Notes: generated by a model not told the origin, from the sequence alone. A DNA stretch of 16,829 nt from Dialister sp. CAG:486 (GCA_000434475.1 FR879578.1:3415-20243), one strand, 5' to 3'. Counted from the first letter of the stretch, positions 1 to 7,716 are shown. A program made the numbers and translations.

Positions 1-1
1 G

Positions 2-934
2 CGTCTTGTAGAAGCCAAAGATGGTGATTATTTCGGTGTCTTTGTCTTCGTTGGATACGCGCCAGAGAGCGGACTCCTGAAAGGACAGGTCGAGCTGGAT
101 CCTGCAGGCTACGTGGTGACAGATCGTGAGCAGCAGACGAATCTGCCCGGCGTATATGCAGCGGGCGATATCTGTGTGAAGCAGCTCCGTCAGGTCGTGA
201 CGGCTGTCAGCGATGGTGCGGTCGCTGCTACTTCGCTGGAACGGTATCTGGGGAATCTGTATCGACGTCTCGGCCTTCGTCGTATCTATGCGCGAAAGAA
301 AGTCGTCAAAGAGGAAAAGACGGCTCCCAAAGCTATGGCAGGAGCTTTTCTTGATGATGCGATGCGTGAAGCTTTATCGCCGGTCCTTGCTCGTTTTGAG
401 AAGCCTCTCCTCCTCAGAGTATCGAGTGACGGCACTCTGCTTGCAGACGAAGCAGAAAGTCTGGTACGGGAACTTGCCAGCCTTTCAGATGCACTTTCCT
501 ATGAAGTAGTGAGAGAGGGGAATCCGGATGTTACCATTTCTATCTGCAGCGTGGAAGGAAAGGATCTGGGACTCCGTTTTCATGGTGTTCCCGGCGGGCA
601 TGAATTTAATTCCTTTATTCTGGCACTCTACAATGCGGCAGGTCCCGGGCAGGATGTGGGAGAAACCCTGCAGCAGCGCATAGAAGGGATTTCTCACGAT
701 ATTCACATAGATATTGCGGTCTCTCTCTCTTGTACCATGTGTCCTGATCTCGTTGCCGCTGCCGAACGGATCGCCGCGGATAATGACCATGTCTCTGTCG
801 ATGTATATGATCTCGCGCACTATCCGGACATGCAGAAGAAATACAACATTATGAGCGTCCCCTGTTTGATCATGGATGGAAAGACGTATTTTGGGAAAAA
901 GAGCCTTGAGGAGCTCCTGCAAATCATAAGATAA
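2..934 (+). CDS. Thioredoxin-reductase-like flavoprotein with C-terminal AhpF-N-type double thioredoxin fold (5' truncated)
   Basis: The reading frame is open from base 2, so the gene begins outside the window; 310 residues are visible. Visible residues 1-80 are the C-terminal part of a TrxB/AhpF-type FAD-NAD(P)H disulfide reductase: GVYAAGDI (about 50-57) is the FAD-binding GD motif and RQVVTAVSDGAVAA is the conserved tail helix. After a basic linker, residues about 115-310 resemble the N-terminal domain of AhpF: a first fold without a CxxC that contains the GLRFHGVPGGHEF stretch, then a second fold with SLSCTMCPD (Cys244, Cys247) and a VP cis-proline loop. In classical AhpF this domain comes before the reductase; here it follows it. 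The likely role is passing electrons from NAD(P)H to a peroxiredoxin or other disulfide substrate in the cytoplasm. The partner and the reductase CxxC lie upstream and cannot be seen. A terminator follows directly. Confidence 0.85.
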   Translation, partial: RLVEAKDGDYFGVFVFVGYAPESGLLKGQVELDPAGYVVTDREQQTNLPGVYAAGDICVKQLRQVVTAVSDGAVAATSLERYLGNLYRRLGLRRIYARKKVVKEEKTAPKAMAGAFLDDAMREALSPVLARFEKPLLLRVSSDGTLLADEAESLVRELASLSDALSYEVVREGNPDVTISICSVEGKDLGLRFHGVPGGHEFNSFILALYNAAGPGQDVGETLQQRIEGISHDIHIDIAVSLSCTMCPDLVAAAERIAADNDHVSVDVYDLAHYPDMQKKYNIMSVPCLIMDGKTYFGKKSLEELLQIIR

Positions 935-952
935 AAGAAGAAAACATTGCTT

Positions 953-998
953 AAAGGGATGCGGCAAAATGCACAAGCATTTTGCCGCATCCCTTTTT
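953..998 (+). terminator. Rho-independent terminator after the disulfide reductase gene
   Basis: Bases 953-972 and 977-996 form a perfect 20-bp stem with a 4-base ACAA loop, and the 3' strand runs into TTTTT. It lies 18 bases after the stop codon. Because the stem is symmetric and starts with AAA, it could also act from the other strand, but no minus-strand gene is seen nearby. Confidence 0.9.
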
Positions 999-1187
999 AC
1001 GTTGTCCTTGTAGCTGGTTAGAAGATGTATTTAGAAAAAGAACGCGTCATTTTAATTGCAGGATCGGACTGAATTTGAATCTCATTAAAAGCATGAAAAA
1101 CAGACAATGTCAAGTATTATCTATTATCAACTAACAACTGTTGGTTTGAATCACGGAAATCAACTCTCTTCACAAACGAAAATCTAT

Positions 1188-1216
1188 TTGACGCTACCCA
1201 CGGCAGGCTCTATAAT
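1188..1216 (+). promoter_or_regulatory. Sigma-A-type promoter of leuS
   Basis: TTGACG (1188-1193) and a perfect TATAAT (1211-1216) are separated by 17 bases. Initiation would fall near 1223, giving a leader of about 52 bases before the chosen leuS start. Such a short leader has no room for a T-box, the usual regulator of aminoacyl-tRNA synthetase genes in Firmicutes. Confidence 0.85.
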
Positions 1217-1274
1217 AGAAAGAACTGTTTTATCAAAAATGTCGACAGTAACGAAAAATTTGGAAGGTGAAACT

Positions 1275-3743
1275 ATGCACGAAAAGTACGTACCTCAGCA
1301 GATCGAAAAGAAATGGCAGAAAATCTGGGAGGACACCAAAGCATTTGAAACTCATTCTGACCCGAGCAGAAAGAAATACTATGTACTGGAAATGTTCCCG
1401 TATCCGTCTGGCAATCTCCATATGGGACATGTCAGAAACTACTCCATCGGTGACGTTGTCGCTCGTTTCAAGACGATGCAGGGATTCAATGTCATTCATC
1501 CGATGGGCTTTGATGCCTTCGGTATGCCGGCTGAAAATGCGGCTATCAAGCACGGCATTCCACCGGCGGAATGGACCTATTCCAATATCGACAACATGAC
1601 CCGTCAGCAGAAAGAACTCGGTCTTTCCTATGACTGGGACAGAAAAGTCCTGACCTGCCGTGAAGATTACTACAAGCACACACAGAAGCTCTTCGAGATC
1701 TTCTACAAGAGAGGTCTCGCTTATAAGAAGGAAGCAAAGGTCAACTGGTGCGAAAGTTGCCATACCGTCCTTGCAAATGAACAGGTCGAAGAAGGACGTT
1801 GCTGGCGCTGCAAGAATGAAGTCGTCAAGAAAGACCTCTCTCAGTGGTTCCTGAAGATCACCGACTATGCAGACCGCCTCCTTGCAGATCTCGACCATAT
1901 GCCAGGCTGGCCGGAACGTGTCAAGACCATGCAGAGAAACTGGATCGGCCGCTCCACTGGTACCCAGTTCTCCTTCAAGGTTGAAGGCATGGATGATCAG
2001 ATTCCGGTTTATACCACCCGTGTCGACACCGTCTACGGCGTCACCTACATGGTCCTTGCTCCGGAACACCCGCTCGTCGAAAAACTCATCGCGAATAACC
2101 CGGAAAAGGCAAAACTCGAAGCATTCATCGAAAAGATGAGAAATGAAAACGACATCGTCCGCACCGCGGAAGATGCACCGAAGCTCGGCATGTTCACCGG
2201 CAGTTATGCGATCCATCCGCTGACCGGTGAACGCGTGCCGATCTGGATCGCGAACTACGTTCTCTACGAATACGGCACCGGTGCCGTTATGGCTGTACCG
2301 ACCCACGACCAGCGCGACTGGGATTTCGCTAAGAAATACAGCCTCCCAATGAAACTCGTCGTCCAGAATAAAGCCGGCTCCCTTTCTCTTGCCGAGATGG
2401 ATAAAGCCTATGACGCTGACGGCGTCCTTGTGAACTCTGCGGAATTTGATGGTCTGAAATCCGGAGAAGCCCGTGAAGCCATCACCAAGAAATTCGAAGA
2501 TATGGGCATCGGCGAAGGCAAAGTGAACTACCGTCTGCGTGACTGGCTGATTTCCCGCCAGCGCTACTGGGGCTGCCCGATCCCGATCATTCACTGCCCG
2601 CATTGCGGCAATGTCCTTGTCCCGGAAAAAGATCTCCCGGTCAAACTGCCGGAAGACGTCAACTTTGTCGCTGGCGCGACCTCTCCGCTCGAAACCAGTG
2701 AAGCCTTCCTTCACTGCAAATGTCCACAGTGCGGCGCGGATGCTACGAGAGAAACCGACACGATGGATACCTTCATCGATTCTTCCTGGTACTTCCTGCG
2801 TTACTGCGATCCGCACAATACCGAAGAACCATTCGCAAAGGATAAGGCAAACTACTGGATGCCCGTCGACCAGTACATCGGCGGCATCGAACACGCCATC
2901 CTTCACCTGCTGTATTCCCGCTTCTTCATGAAAGTCCTTCAGGATGAAGGCATGGTCGACTATCCGGAACCATTCACGAACCTGCTCTGTCAGGGCATGG
3001 TCCTCAAAGATGGCGGCAAGATGAGTAAATCCGTCGGCAACGTCGTTTCCCCGGAAGAAATTGTCGGAAAATACGGCGCGGACACGGCCCGCCTCTTCAT
3101 CCTCTTTGCCGCTCCGCCGGAAAAAGACCTCGAATGGTCCGATCAGGGCGTCGAAGGTTCCTATCGTTTCCTGAAACGCGTTTGGAACATCGTCGGCAAG
3201 TACGAAGACATTCAGACTGAAGAAAAAGGCAAACTCTCCTCTGATGAATTCGCTCTCAGAAGAAAACTGCACCAGACCATCAAGAAAGTCACCGAAGATC
3301 TGGATGGAAAATTTGCTTTCAATACTGCGATTTCTGCCATCATGGAACTCGTAAACGATATGTACCGCTTCATCGAAGCCCATGATACCATCGAAGCGAG
3401 CCTTTCCGGCGAGCTCGTCAGAAACCTCCTCATCCTCCTCGCGCCATTCGTTCCGCATATGACCGAAGAACTCTGGCAGAGTGCAGGACAGAAGGAAGAA
3501 AGCATCCATTTGGCTGCTTGGCCGGCCTGCGATGAATCTGCCCTCGTCGTCGATGAAGTCGAACTCGCTGTCCAGGTCAATGGCAAGGTCCGCGCGACAA
3601 TCTCCGTCCCGGTTGCTATGGCGCGCGAAGAAATCGGCGAAAAAGCCCAGGCTCTTCCGGAAATCCAGAAATTCACCGAAGGCAAGACCATCGTGAAAGT
3701 CATCGTCGTACCGAAGAGAATCGTCAATATCGTTGTCAAATAA
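1275..3743 (+). CDS. leuS: Leucyl-tRNA synthetase
   Basis: This class I synthetase charges tRNA-Leu with leucine in the cytoplasm. The 822 residues fit the bacterial family (about 800-880). The HIGH-type motif is HMGH at residues 49-52 and the KMSKS loop is at 582-586. The inserted editing (CP1) domain carries [13 protein letters not shown] and [18 protein letters not shown], the latter with the conserved Asp that binds the amino group of mischarged product. Two cysteine clusters (CESCH...CWRC and CPHC...CKCPQC) look like zinc-binding sites. The start at 1275 is chosen because GGAAGGTGA (1262-1270) sits just upstream and the promoter at 1188-1216 lies inside the longer open frame that begins at 1107; the family's usual N-terminus (YxPxxIEKKWQ) also begins right after this Met. 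It appears monocistronic, with its own promoter and terminator. Confidence 0.98.
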   Translation: MHEKYVPQQIEKKWQKIWEDTKAFETHSDPSRKKYYVLEMFPYPSGNLHMGHVRNYSIGDVVARFKTMQGFNVIHPMGFDAFGMPAENAAIKHGIPPAEWTYSNIDNMTRQQKELGLSYDWDRKVLTCREDYYKHTQKLFEIFYKRGLAYKKEAKVNWCESCHTVLANEQVEEGRCWRCKNEVVKKDLSQWFLKITDYADRLLADLDHMPGWPERVKTMQRNWIGRSTGTQFSFKVEGMDDQIPVYTTRVDTVYGVTYMVLAPEHPLVEKLIANNPEKAKLEAFIEKMRNENDIVRTAEDAPKLGMFTGSYAIHPLTGERVPIWIANYVLYEYGTGAVMAVPTHDQRDWDFAKKYSLPMKLVVQNKAGSLSLAEMDKAYDADGVLVNSAEFDGLKSGEAREAITKKFEDMGIGEGKVNYRLRDWLISRQRYWGCPIPIIHCPHCGNVLVPEKDLPVKLPEDVNFVAGATSPLETSEAFLHCKCPQCGADATRETDTMDTFIDSSWYFLRYCDPHNTEEPFAKDKANYWMPVDQYIGGIEHAILHLLYSRFFMKVLQDEGMVDYPEPFTNLLCQGMVLKDGGKMSKSVGNVVSPEEIVGKYGADTARLFILFAAPPEKDLEWSDQGVEGSYRFLKRVWNIVGKYEDIQTEEKGKLSSDEFALRRKLHQTIKKVTEDLDGKFAFNTAISAIMELVNDMYRFIEAHDTIEASLSGELVRNLLILLAPFVPHMTEELWQSAGQKEESIHLAAWPACDESALVVDEVELAVQVNGKVRATISVPVAMAREEIGEKAQALPEIQKFTEGKTIVKVIVVPKRIVNIVVK

Positions 3744-3753
3744 TAAGCAAGCG

Positions 3754-3783
3754 AAAAGAGAAGCCGCGAGGCTTCTCTTTTTT
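3754..3783 (+). terminator. Rho-independent terminator of leuS
   Basis: A 12-bp perfect stem (3754-3765 with 3770-3781) closes on a GCGA tetraloop of the stable GNRA class and ends in a run of T. It begins 10 bases after the leuS stop. Confidence 0.92.
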
Positions 3784-4020
3784 GTTGAAACACGTAGTCC
3801 TGCGAAGAAGGGCGCCAAAGGCGCACCGTCAACCTGAGCGGACGGAAAGAACGTCCGTGAGATGGCCACTGTCAGAACAAGTGGGGACTGTGCCAACGGA
3901 TCTATGCGAAAAATGGACAGGTGCACTTGATTCTTCGACTCATGTCCCCATTTGCCTGTACCCCTTCGCTCAGAATGATGAGCAGGGGGGGAAAAATCCG
4001 GCTTCCCGTATCGTTATCCT
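3784..4020. repeat. Imperfect palindromic intergenic element
   Basis: No credible gene lies here. Several inverted repeats are present: CTGAGCG (3834-3840) with CGCTCAG (3967-3973), an 11-bp pairing of 3878-3888 with 3944-3954 that includes one G-U, and a small hairpin CGGACG/CGTCCG (3839-3844 with 3852-3857). GCGCC-AAA-GGCGC forms another short hairpin (about 3812-3824). The pattern is that of a decayed palindromic repeat rather than a functional RNA, but only one copy is visible, so repeat status is an inference. Confidence 0.45.
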
Positions 4021-4027
4021 GAATTAT

Positions 4028-4056
4028 TTAGATTTTCTGTATACTTATATTATAAT
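4028..4056 (+). promoter_or_regulatory. Promoter of the secreted-protein gene
   Basis: TTTAGA (4028-4033, 4 of 6 consensus positions) and TATAAT (4051-4056) are separated by 17 bases. Initiation near 4063 leaves a leader of about 20 bases that contains the AAGGAGG ribosome-binding site. Confidence 0.7.
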
Positions 4057-4083
4057 GCGGTTATAATTTTAAAGGAGGCGGTC

Positions 4084-4755
4084 ATGATGAAAAAGAAATC
4101 TATTCTTGCTATCGGGCTCACTGCTGCCTTGCTTTTCGGCCTTACCGGAGAAGCAGAGGCATTCGGTTGGGGAGACATCGCGGGCAAAGCAGCGGATAAA
4201 GCCATCGGAAGCGTTCTCGGTTCTTCCGCCAAAAGGAAACCGGTGAAACAGTCCCGGCCAAAGAGCGAGAAACAGAAGAAAAGCGAACGCGAAGCGGAAA
4301 AGTATGGCGTGAAACGGATAGAAAGTCCAGATGGCACGAATCCCACTGCCTTTGCAGGCACGGTCGATCCATGGCCGCCGGATGAACTCACCGCATGCCC
4401 GGACTGGTTCGACAACCGCACGCAGCCTTGGATAATGACGAATGCATGCCTCGTCGCAGAGTATGAAAGTATGATCCAATGGCGTGCCTACTCGATACAA
4501 AATGGCCTTGGTACCATCGAGCCGGACGAAATCCGATACACCGAGCTCATCGACGAAATTCACGTCCGCGTGAGAGCGATCGAAAGGTACTGTGATGCGG
4601 CAGAATATGGAGATTATCAGTCGATGCAGTCGAGAGCCTCCATGGGAGACTACCAGCGTGCGGTCGCCAGCAACATCAATCCCATGTGCGACTATGATCT
4701 GGATCTTAGCATTCCCGCAAACACACTTCCTGGCTATCATCCTGAGAGAAATTAA
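4084..4755 (+). CDS. Secreted protein of unknown function with four cysteines
   Basis: The family was not recognised. The 223-residue product opens with a signal peptide: MMKKK, a hydrophobic stretch (about residues 7-19) and an AEA site near residue 26 that fits signal peptidase I; there is no lipobox cysteine. A glycine/alanine-rich helix-like stretch follows, then a strongly basic segment (about residues 47-78, rich in K, R and E). The C-terminal half is acidic and aromatic with four cysteines (CPDWF, NACLV, RYCDA, MCDYD), which could form two disulfides outside the membrane. The ribosome-binding site AAGGAGG (4072-4078) could serve either Met codon at 4084 or 4087; the second has the more usual spacing. 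The gene has its own promoter and stands between leuS and a tRNA gene, so context gives no functional hint. Confidence 0.8.
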   Translation: MMKKKSILAIGLTAALLFGLTGEAEAFGWGDIAGKAADKAIGSVLGSSAKRKPVKQSRPKSEKQKKSEREAEKYGVKRIESPDGTNPTAFAGTVDPWPPDELTACPDWFDNRTQPWIMTNACLVAEYESMIQWRAYSIQNGLGTIEPDEIRYTELIDEIHVRVRAIERYCDAAEYGDYQSMQSRASMGDYQRAVASNINPMCDYDLDLSIPANTLPGYHPERN

Positions 4756-4878
4756 GGAAACACGGACTCAATCGTAGAATGTTCAGATTTTTTATTTTAT
4801 GAAAAGAAAACCGTGTAAAATCTGGAATTTCCACGATGGTATTTCTCGGAGAGGGAAATCTTCCCGGGAGCCTAAAGC

Positions 4879-5210
4879 TTTCTCCGCACTCCTTCGTGCA
4901 CAGACCTATAGGAAAGGAGCGCAGAGAGGGCTGACGGCGGATCCGATTTCCCATCTCTCACTCGAAAGCGTGCTAGCCGCCGGAGAGCGTAAGAAATACA
5001 AATCACAGAAAGACGCAGCAGGTCAAAAGATCTCATGCAGGATTCGCCTCCACGACTAACCCTAGAGCGAAGTTTAGCCGTACTTGTACGACATGAACCG
5101 TGAAATGCGCTGGTGCCAGATTGCAGGGAATGCCTCCATGGATACTTATAAAACTCTGCTGCGCTTTTGTGATGGAGGTGATCCATTTTCGAAAAGAGGA
5201 TCACTTTTTT
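4879..5210 (+). ncRNA. Candidate structured RNA, family not recognised
   Basis: The bases between the secreted-protein gene and the tRNA (4756-5343) hold no credible protein gene but can form several helices. These are 4879-4894 with 4914-4929 (14 of 16 pairs), CGGCGG (4935-4940) with CCGCCG (4977-4982), an 8-bp helix CGCAGCAG (5014-5021) with CTGCTGCG (5156-5163), two small hairpins inside it (5062-5077 and 5079-5090), and CCTCCAT (5133-5139) with ATGGAGG (5172-5178). The last overlaps the 5' edge of a terminator ending at 5210. It does not match tmRNA, SRP RNA, RNase P or common riboswitch motifs by eye. No clear promoter was found, so the 5' end is a guess and it could simply be a long 3' untranslated region. 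Confidence 0.35.
5178..5210 (+). terminator. Rho-independent terminator in the gap before the tRNA
   Basis: GTGATCC (5178-5184) pairs with GGATCAC (5198-5204), with a 13-base loop containing TTTTCGAAAA, followed by six T (5205-5210). It lies over 400 bases after the nearest upstream gene, which suggests that some transcript other than the coding region of 4084-4755 ends here. Confidence 0.7.
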
Positions 5211-5296
5211 GCGTGCTGTCGATGACAGGGATACGATGATGCCACACAGAGCCAGAATGCCCTTCCTCGTCCTTTTTGCGCATGTGAGACTTTTTC

Positions 5297-5325
5297 TTGC
5301 TTTTTCTCTCATTTATTGCTAAAAT
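5297..5325 (+). promoter_or_regulatory. Promoter of the tRNA gene
   Basis: TTGCTT (5297-5302), a 17-base spacer and TAAAAT (5320-5325) with an extended -10 TGC just before it. Initiation would be near 5332, about 12 bases before the mature tRNA 5' end. Confidence 0.65.
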
Positions 5326-5343
5326 AACATATGTCGATATTGC

Positions 5344-5420
5344 GGGCCTATAGCTCAGTTGGTTAGAGCAGGCGGCTCATAACCGCCCCGTCCCAGGTTC
5401 GAGTCCTGGTGGGCCCACCA
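5344..5420 (+). tRNA. tRNA-Ile2 (CAU anticodon, lysidine type); could be misread as tRNA-Met
   Basis: A complete 77-base cloverleaf with encoded CCA. The acceptor stem is GGGCCTA with TGGGCCC, the anticodon stem GGCGG/CCGCC carries loop CTCATAA, and the T arm is CCAGG-TTCGAGT-CCTGG. The anticodon is CAT at 5378-5380. Initiator tRNA is excluded, because position 1-72 is a G-C pair and the anticodon stem lacks the three G-C pairs. The acceptor pairs C4-G69 and C5-G68, known determinants for TilS, and the close resemblance of the D arm and anticodon arm to Bacillus subtilis tRNA-Ile(CAU) point to the minor isoleucine tRNA that reads AUA after conversion of C34 to lysidine. Elongator Met remains the alternative. 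Confidence 0.9.
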
Positions 5421-5425
5421 CAATG

Positions 5426-5467
5426 AACGTATCCGTGCTGATTTCAGTGATTTGGATACGTTTTTTT
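5426..5467 (+). terminator. Rho-independent terminator after the tRNA
   Basis: AACGTATCC (5426-5434) pairs with GGATACGTT (5454-5462), and the T run extends to 5467. The 19-base loop can form a small internal hairpin. It starts five bases after the tRNA CCA end. Confidence 0.88.
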
Positions 5468-5486
5468 GATAGAGAAAAGGAATGGC

Positions 5487-5503
5487 TGCAGGATAGTCCT
5501 GCA
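5487..5503 (+). other. Small hairpin upstream of trmK
   Basis: TGCAGGA, a TAG loop and TCCTGCA form a perfect 7-bp hairpin about 30 bases before the trmK start. No T run follows, so it is not a terminator. It could stabilise the transcript or be fortuitous. Confidence 0.4.
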
Positions 5504-5532
5504 TGGAAAGTCATCGCTGAAAGGATCCATCT

Positions 5533-6213
5533 ATGAAACTGACGAATCGTCTACAGGCGGTAGCCGATCTGGTGCCTGTCTGTGAGAGTATGGCCGATAT
5601 TGGTACAGACCATGGCTACCTTCCCATTTATCTTGTGCAAGAGGGGCGCGCCAGGCGGGCGATCGCCTGTGATGTGAATGACGGTCCGCTCACACGCGCC
5701 AGGGAGGACGTGAGTTCTTCCGGGCTTTCACGTCAGATCGGTTTACGACTGGGCGGAGGACTTGCGCCGCTTGGTAAAGGAGAGGTGGACGGTGTCACCA
5801 TCTGCGGGATGGGCGGCCTTTTAATGCGGGATATTCTTGTAGAGAATGAGGAAAAGGCGCAGGCGCTCTCATGGCTGGTGCTGCAGCCGCAGGGGCATGT
5901 GGCGGAGCTCCGGCAGTTTCTTGGCAGGCATCATTTCCGCATTGAAAAAGAGGTGCTTTCACTGGATGGCGGGCAGCTGTATGAATTGATGCTCGTTCGT
6001 CCCGGCGAGATGAAGGAGCTTTCGATGCTGCAGGCAGAAATCGGTGCGACGGCGGCATATCGGAAGGATCCTCTTTTCAAGACGCATATCGAGCGGCTCA
6101 TCCGGAGACGGCGCTTTGTGATCGAAGGGGCAAAGGACTCGAAGAGTGAGCGGCATCGCCTGTCCAGAGAAAAGGCACTGGAAGAAGTAAGCATATTGGA
6201 GGAACTCTTATGA
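5533..6213 (+). CDS. trmK: tRNA (adenine22-N1)-methyltransferase TrmK
   Basis: The 226-residue protein matches the TrmK/YqfN family, which methylates N1 of adenine 22 in the D-loop region of tRNAs using S-adenosylmethionine. The Rossmann methyltransferase core shows motif I as DIGTDHGYLP (residues 22-31), the acidic end of strand 2 at ACDVND, and the family-typical CGMGG at 91-95. The last 60 or so residues are charged and helical, as in the coiled-coil C-terminal domain of TrmK. The start at 5533 follows AAGGA at about 5520-5524. It overlaps the next gene by four bases. The trmK/Nif3 pairing is common in Firmicutes. No promoter of its own was seen after the tRNA terminator. Confidence 0.93.
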   Translation: MKLTNRLQAVADLVPVCESMADIGTDHGYLPIYLVQEGRARRAIACDVNDGPLTRAREDVSSSGLSRQIGLRLGGGLAPLGKGEVDGVTICGMGGLLMRDILVENEEKAQALSWLVLQPQGHVAELRQFLGRHHFRIEKEVLSLDGGQLYELMLVRPGEMKELSMLQAEIGATAAYRKDPLFKTHIERLIRRRRFVIEGAKDSKSERHRLSREKALEEVSILEELL

Positions 6214-7256
6214 AAGTCACAGGAAATGATTTGATCGGATGGATGGAGTCGTGGGCACCGAGAAGTCTTGCAGAGTCATGGGATCACCCGGGGCTTCAGG
6301 TGGGGGATCCTCGCCGCAGGGTCACGAAGGTACTGATTTCCCTCGACCTCACGGAAGAAAATGTGGATCTTTCCGTCCGTGAAGGCGCTGAGATGGTGAT
6401 TTCCCACCATCCCTTTCTTTTCAAGGCCATCCGTGAACTTGACCTTCGGACGTATAAGGGGCGCGTGATCGAGAAGCTCGTGAAGCATGATATCCTGTCT
6501 TTTGTAGCTCATACGAATCTGGATACAGCCAAAGGCGGCGTGAATGATGCTCTGGCAGCTGCGCTCTCCCTTTCTGATACGGAAGGGCTGGTCTTTGAGC
6601 AGGAAACGAAAGAAAGTAAGCTTGCACTTTATGTGAAGCCTGTCACCGCGAAGGTGCTCCGACATACGCTTTCAGAACTCTATGGGGATGCCGTAAATCA
6701 TTTCTATCTTTTGGATGATGAGGATGATGCGACGGATGAGGCGAAGCTCGAATGTAATGTACCCACCGCGCTGCTTGCTTCTGTCCTTGCGAAAGTACAG
6801 GAAATCTGTGGAGATATTCACTATGATGTATATACGCTGGAAAGCCACGGGTACAAGGAGTACATGGGGCGGATCGGAAATCTGCCTGCGCCCATGAGCG
6901 GAAAAGAAGCGCTCTCTTATATAAAGGAGAAGCTCGGCATTCCCGTCCTTCGTTATGCGGGAAATCCGAATATCACCATTTCCCGCGTGGCTGTTCTGGG
7001 CGGTGCGGGCAGCGAGTTTGCTGCGCTTGCAAAAGCAAAGGGAGCAGATCTTTACCTGACGGGCGACCTCAAGTACCATGAAGCGCAGGACGCTTCCCGC
7101 CTCGGTCTTCTCATCGCAGATGGCGGCCATTTCTATACCGAGCGCGTCATCGTTCCTGCTTTGACAAAGCGCCTTCGGACGTATGCCGCAGAGCATGGCT
7201 GGGAGATCGAGGTCATCGAAGACAGTAGGGCAGAGGATATTTTCGGGGAAATGTAG
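6210..7256 (+). CDS. Nif3-like dinuclear metal-center hexameric protein (YqfO type)
   Basis: The 348-residue protein belongs to the Nif3/DUF34 family. Metal ligands are visible: His66-His67 in MVISHHPFLFKA, His101 and Asp105 in AHTNLD, and His307 and Glu311 in GGHFYTE. About 100 residues between the two halves (roughly 125-240) form the inserted PII-like domain found in the long Firmicutes versions such as B. subtilis YqfO. The family forms toroidal hexamers with two metals per subunit. Annotations as GTP cyclohydrolase type 2 are based on limited work, and the physiological substrate is not settled. The ATGA overlap with trmK and GGAGG at 6198-6202 indicate translational coupling. Confidence 0.92.
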   Translation: MKVTGNDLIGWMESWAPRSLAESWDHPGLQVGDPRRRVTKVLISLDLTEENVDLSVREGAEMVISHHPFLFKAIRELDLRTYKGRVIEKLVKHDILSFVAHTNLDTAKGGVNDALAAALSLSDTEGLVFEQETKESKLALYVKPVTAKVLRHTLSELYGDAVNHFYLLDDEDDATDEAKLECNVPTALLASVLAKVQEICGDIHYDVYTLESHGYKEYMGRIGNLPAPMSGKEALSYIKEKLGIPVLRYAGNPNITISRVAVLGGAGSEFAALAKAKGADLYLTGDLKYHEAQDASRLGLLIADGGHFYTERVIVPALTKRLRTYAAEHGWEIEVIEDSRAEDIFGEM

Positions 7257-7263
7257 AAAAACG

Positions 7264-7311
7264 GGTTCAGGGTTAGTCTAAGGGGCGTGCTGCCCCTTGA
7301 CTCTGAACCTG
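7264..7311 (+). repeat. Stem-loop with GGTTCAG/CTGAACC ends, possible weak terminator
   Basis: GGTTCAG (from 7264) pairs with CTGAACC (to 7309), and AAGGGGC with GCCCCTT close a GTGCT loop; an asymmetric internal loop lies between them. The tract that follows, GATTTTATCTTT, is only moderately T-rich. It is the only candidate terminator between the Nif3 gene and the rnpB promoter. Its ends resemble those of the structure at 16378-16498. Confidence 0.55.
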
Positions 7312-7325
7312 ATTTTATCTTTCTC

Positions 7326-7354
7326 TTGAAAAAATTCCGTCTCCATGCTATACT
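7326..7354 (+). promoter_or_regulatory. Promoter of rnpB
   Basis: TTGAAA (7326-7331), a 17-base spacer and TATACT (7349-7354), with an extended -10 TGC. Initiation falls about at 7361, exactly where the P1 stem of the RNase P RNA begins. Confidence 0.82.
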
Positions 7355-7360
7355 GTAGCA

Positions 7361-7707
7361 CGCGAGCAGGAAAGATGATTGCGGGCCGTAAGGCGTGAGG
7401 AAAGTCCGAGCTTCGCAGGGCAGGATGCCGGATAACGTCCGGCGGGAGTGATCCTAGGGAAAGTGCCATAGAAAAGGAAACCGCCACGCAAGTGGTAAGG
7501 GTGGAAAGGTGCGGTAAGAGCGCACCAGCAGTCGGGAGACCGGCTGGCTTGGTAAACCCCATCCGAAGCAAGACCGAATAGGGAAGGGTTGAGGTTGCCC
7601 GCTGACCTTCCGGGTTGCGTCGCTTGAGCAGTCGAGCAATCGGCTGACTAGACAGATAATCATCACCACGCAAGTGGGACAGAACTCGGCTTATTGAATG
7701 CTCGCCT
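7361..7707 (+). ncRNA. rnpB: RNase P RNA, bacterial A type
   Basis: This is the catalytic RNA that removes 5' leaders from pre-tRNAs. The ends are set by helix P1: GCGAGCA (7362-7368) with TGCTCGC (7699-7705). Conserved region I is GAGGAAAGTCC (7397-7407) and conserved region V is ACAGAACTCGGCTTA (7679-7693). Other landmarks are GTGCCATAGAAAAGG, GGTAAGGGTGGAAAGGTGCGG, GCGGTAAGAGCGCACC and the L15-region GGTAAACCCCATCCG, all in normal order. CCGAG next to CRI and CTCGG in CRV remain complementary where many bacteria have CCGGG/CCCGG, a compensatory change that supports a functional molecule. Its length of about 347 bases fits the A type. It has its own promoter and terminator. Confidence 0.97.
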
Positions 7708-7716
7708 TGAAAGAAT

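Noticed and set aside
1001..1187. T-box leader for leuS
   Set aside because: No AGGGTGGNACCGCG-type motif, and the promoter leaves only about 52 bases of leader.
1107..1274. 56-codon N-terminal extension of leuS
   Set aside because: The promoter at 1188-1216 lies inside it, there is no ribosome-binding site at 1107, and family proteins start at the 1275 Met.
1233..3926. 897-codon open frame on the minus strand across leuS
   Set aside because: It mirrors leuS almost entirely, which has unambiguous motifs. The antisense product shows no domain, no ribosome-binding site and a composition typical of an antisense shadow.
4799..5059. 86-codon + strand ORF in the gap before the tRNA
   Set aside because: There is no ribosome-binding site, and the product is arginine- and lysine-rich without hydrophobic periodicity. 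The sequence is better explained by RNA pairing.
4872..5312. 146-codon minus-strand ORF over the same gap
   Set aside because: No domain and no ribosome-binding site; its composition is that of translated non-coding sequence, and it crosses the terminator at 5178-5210.
5344..5420. Initiator tRNA-fMet
   Set aside because: The first pair is G1-C72 rather than a mismatch, and the anticodon stem lacks the three G-C pairs.
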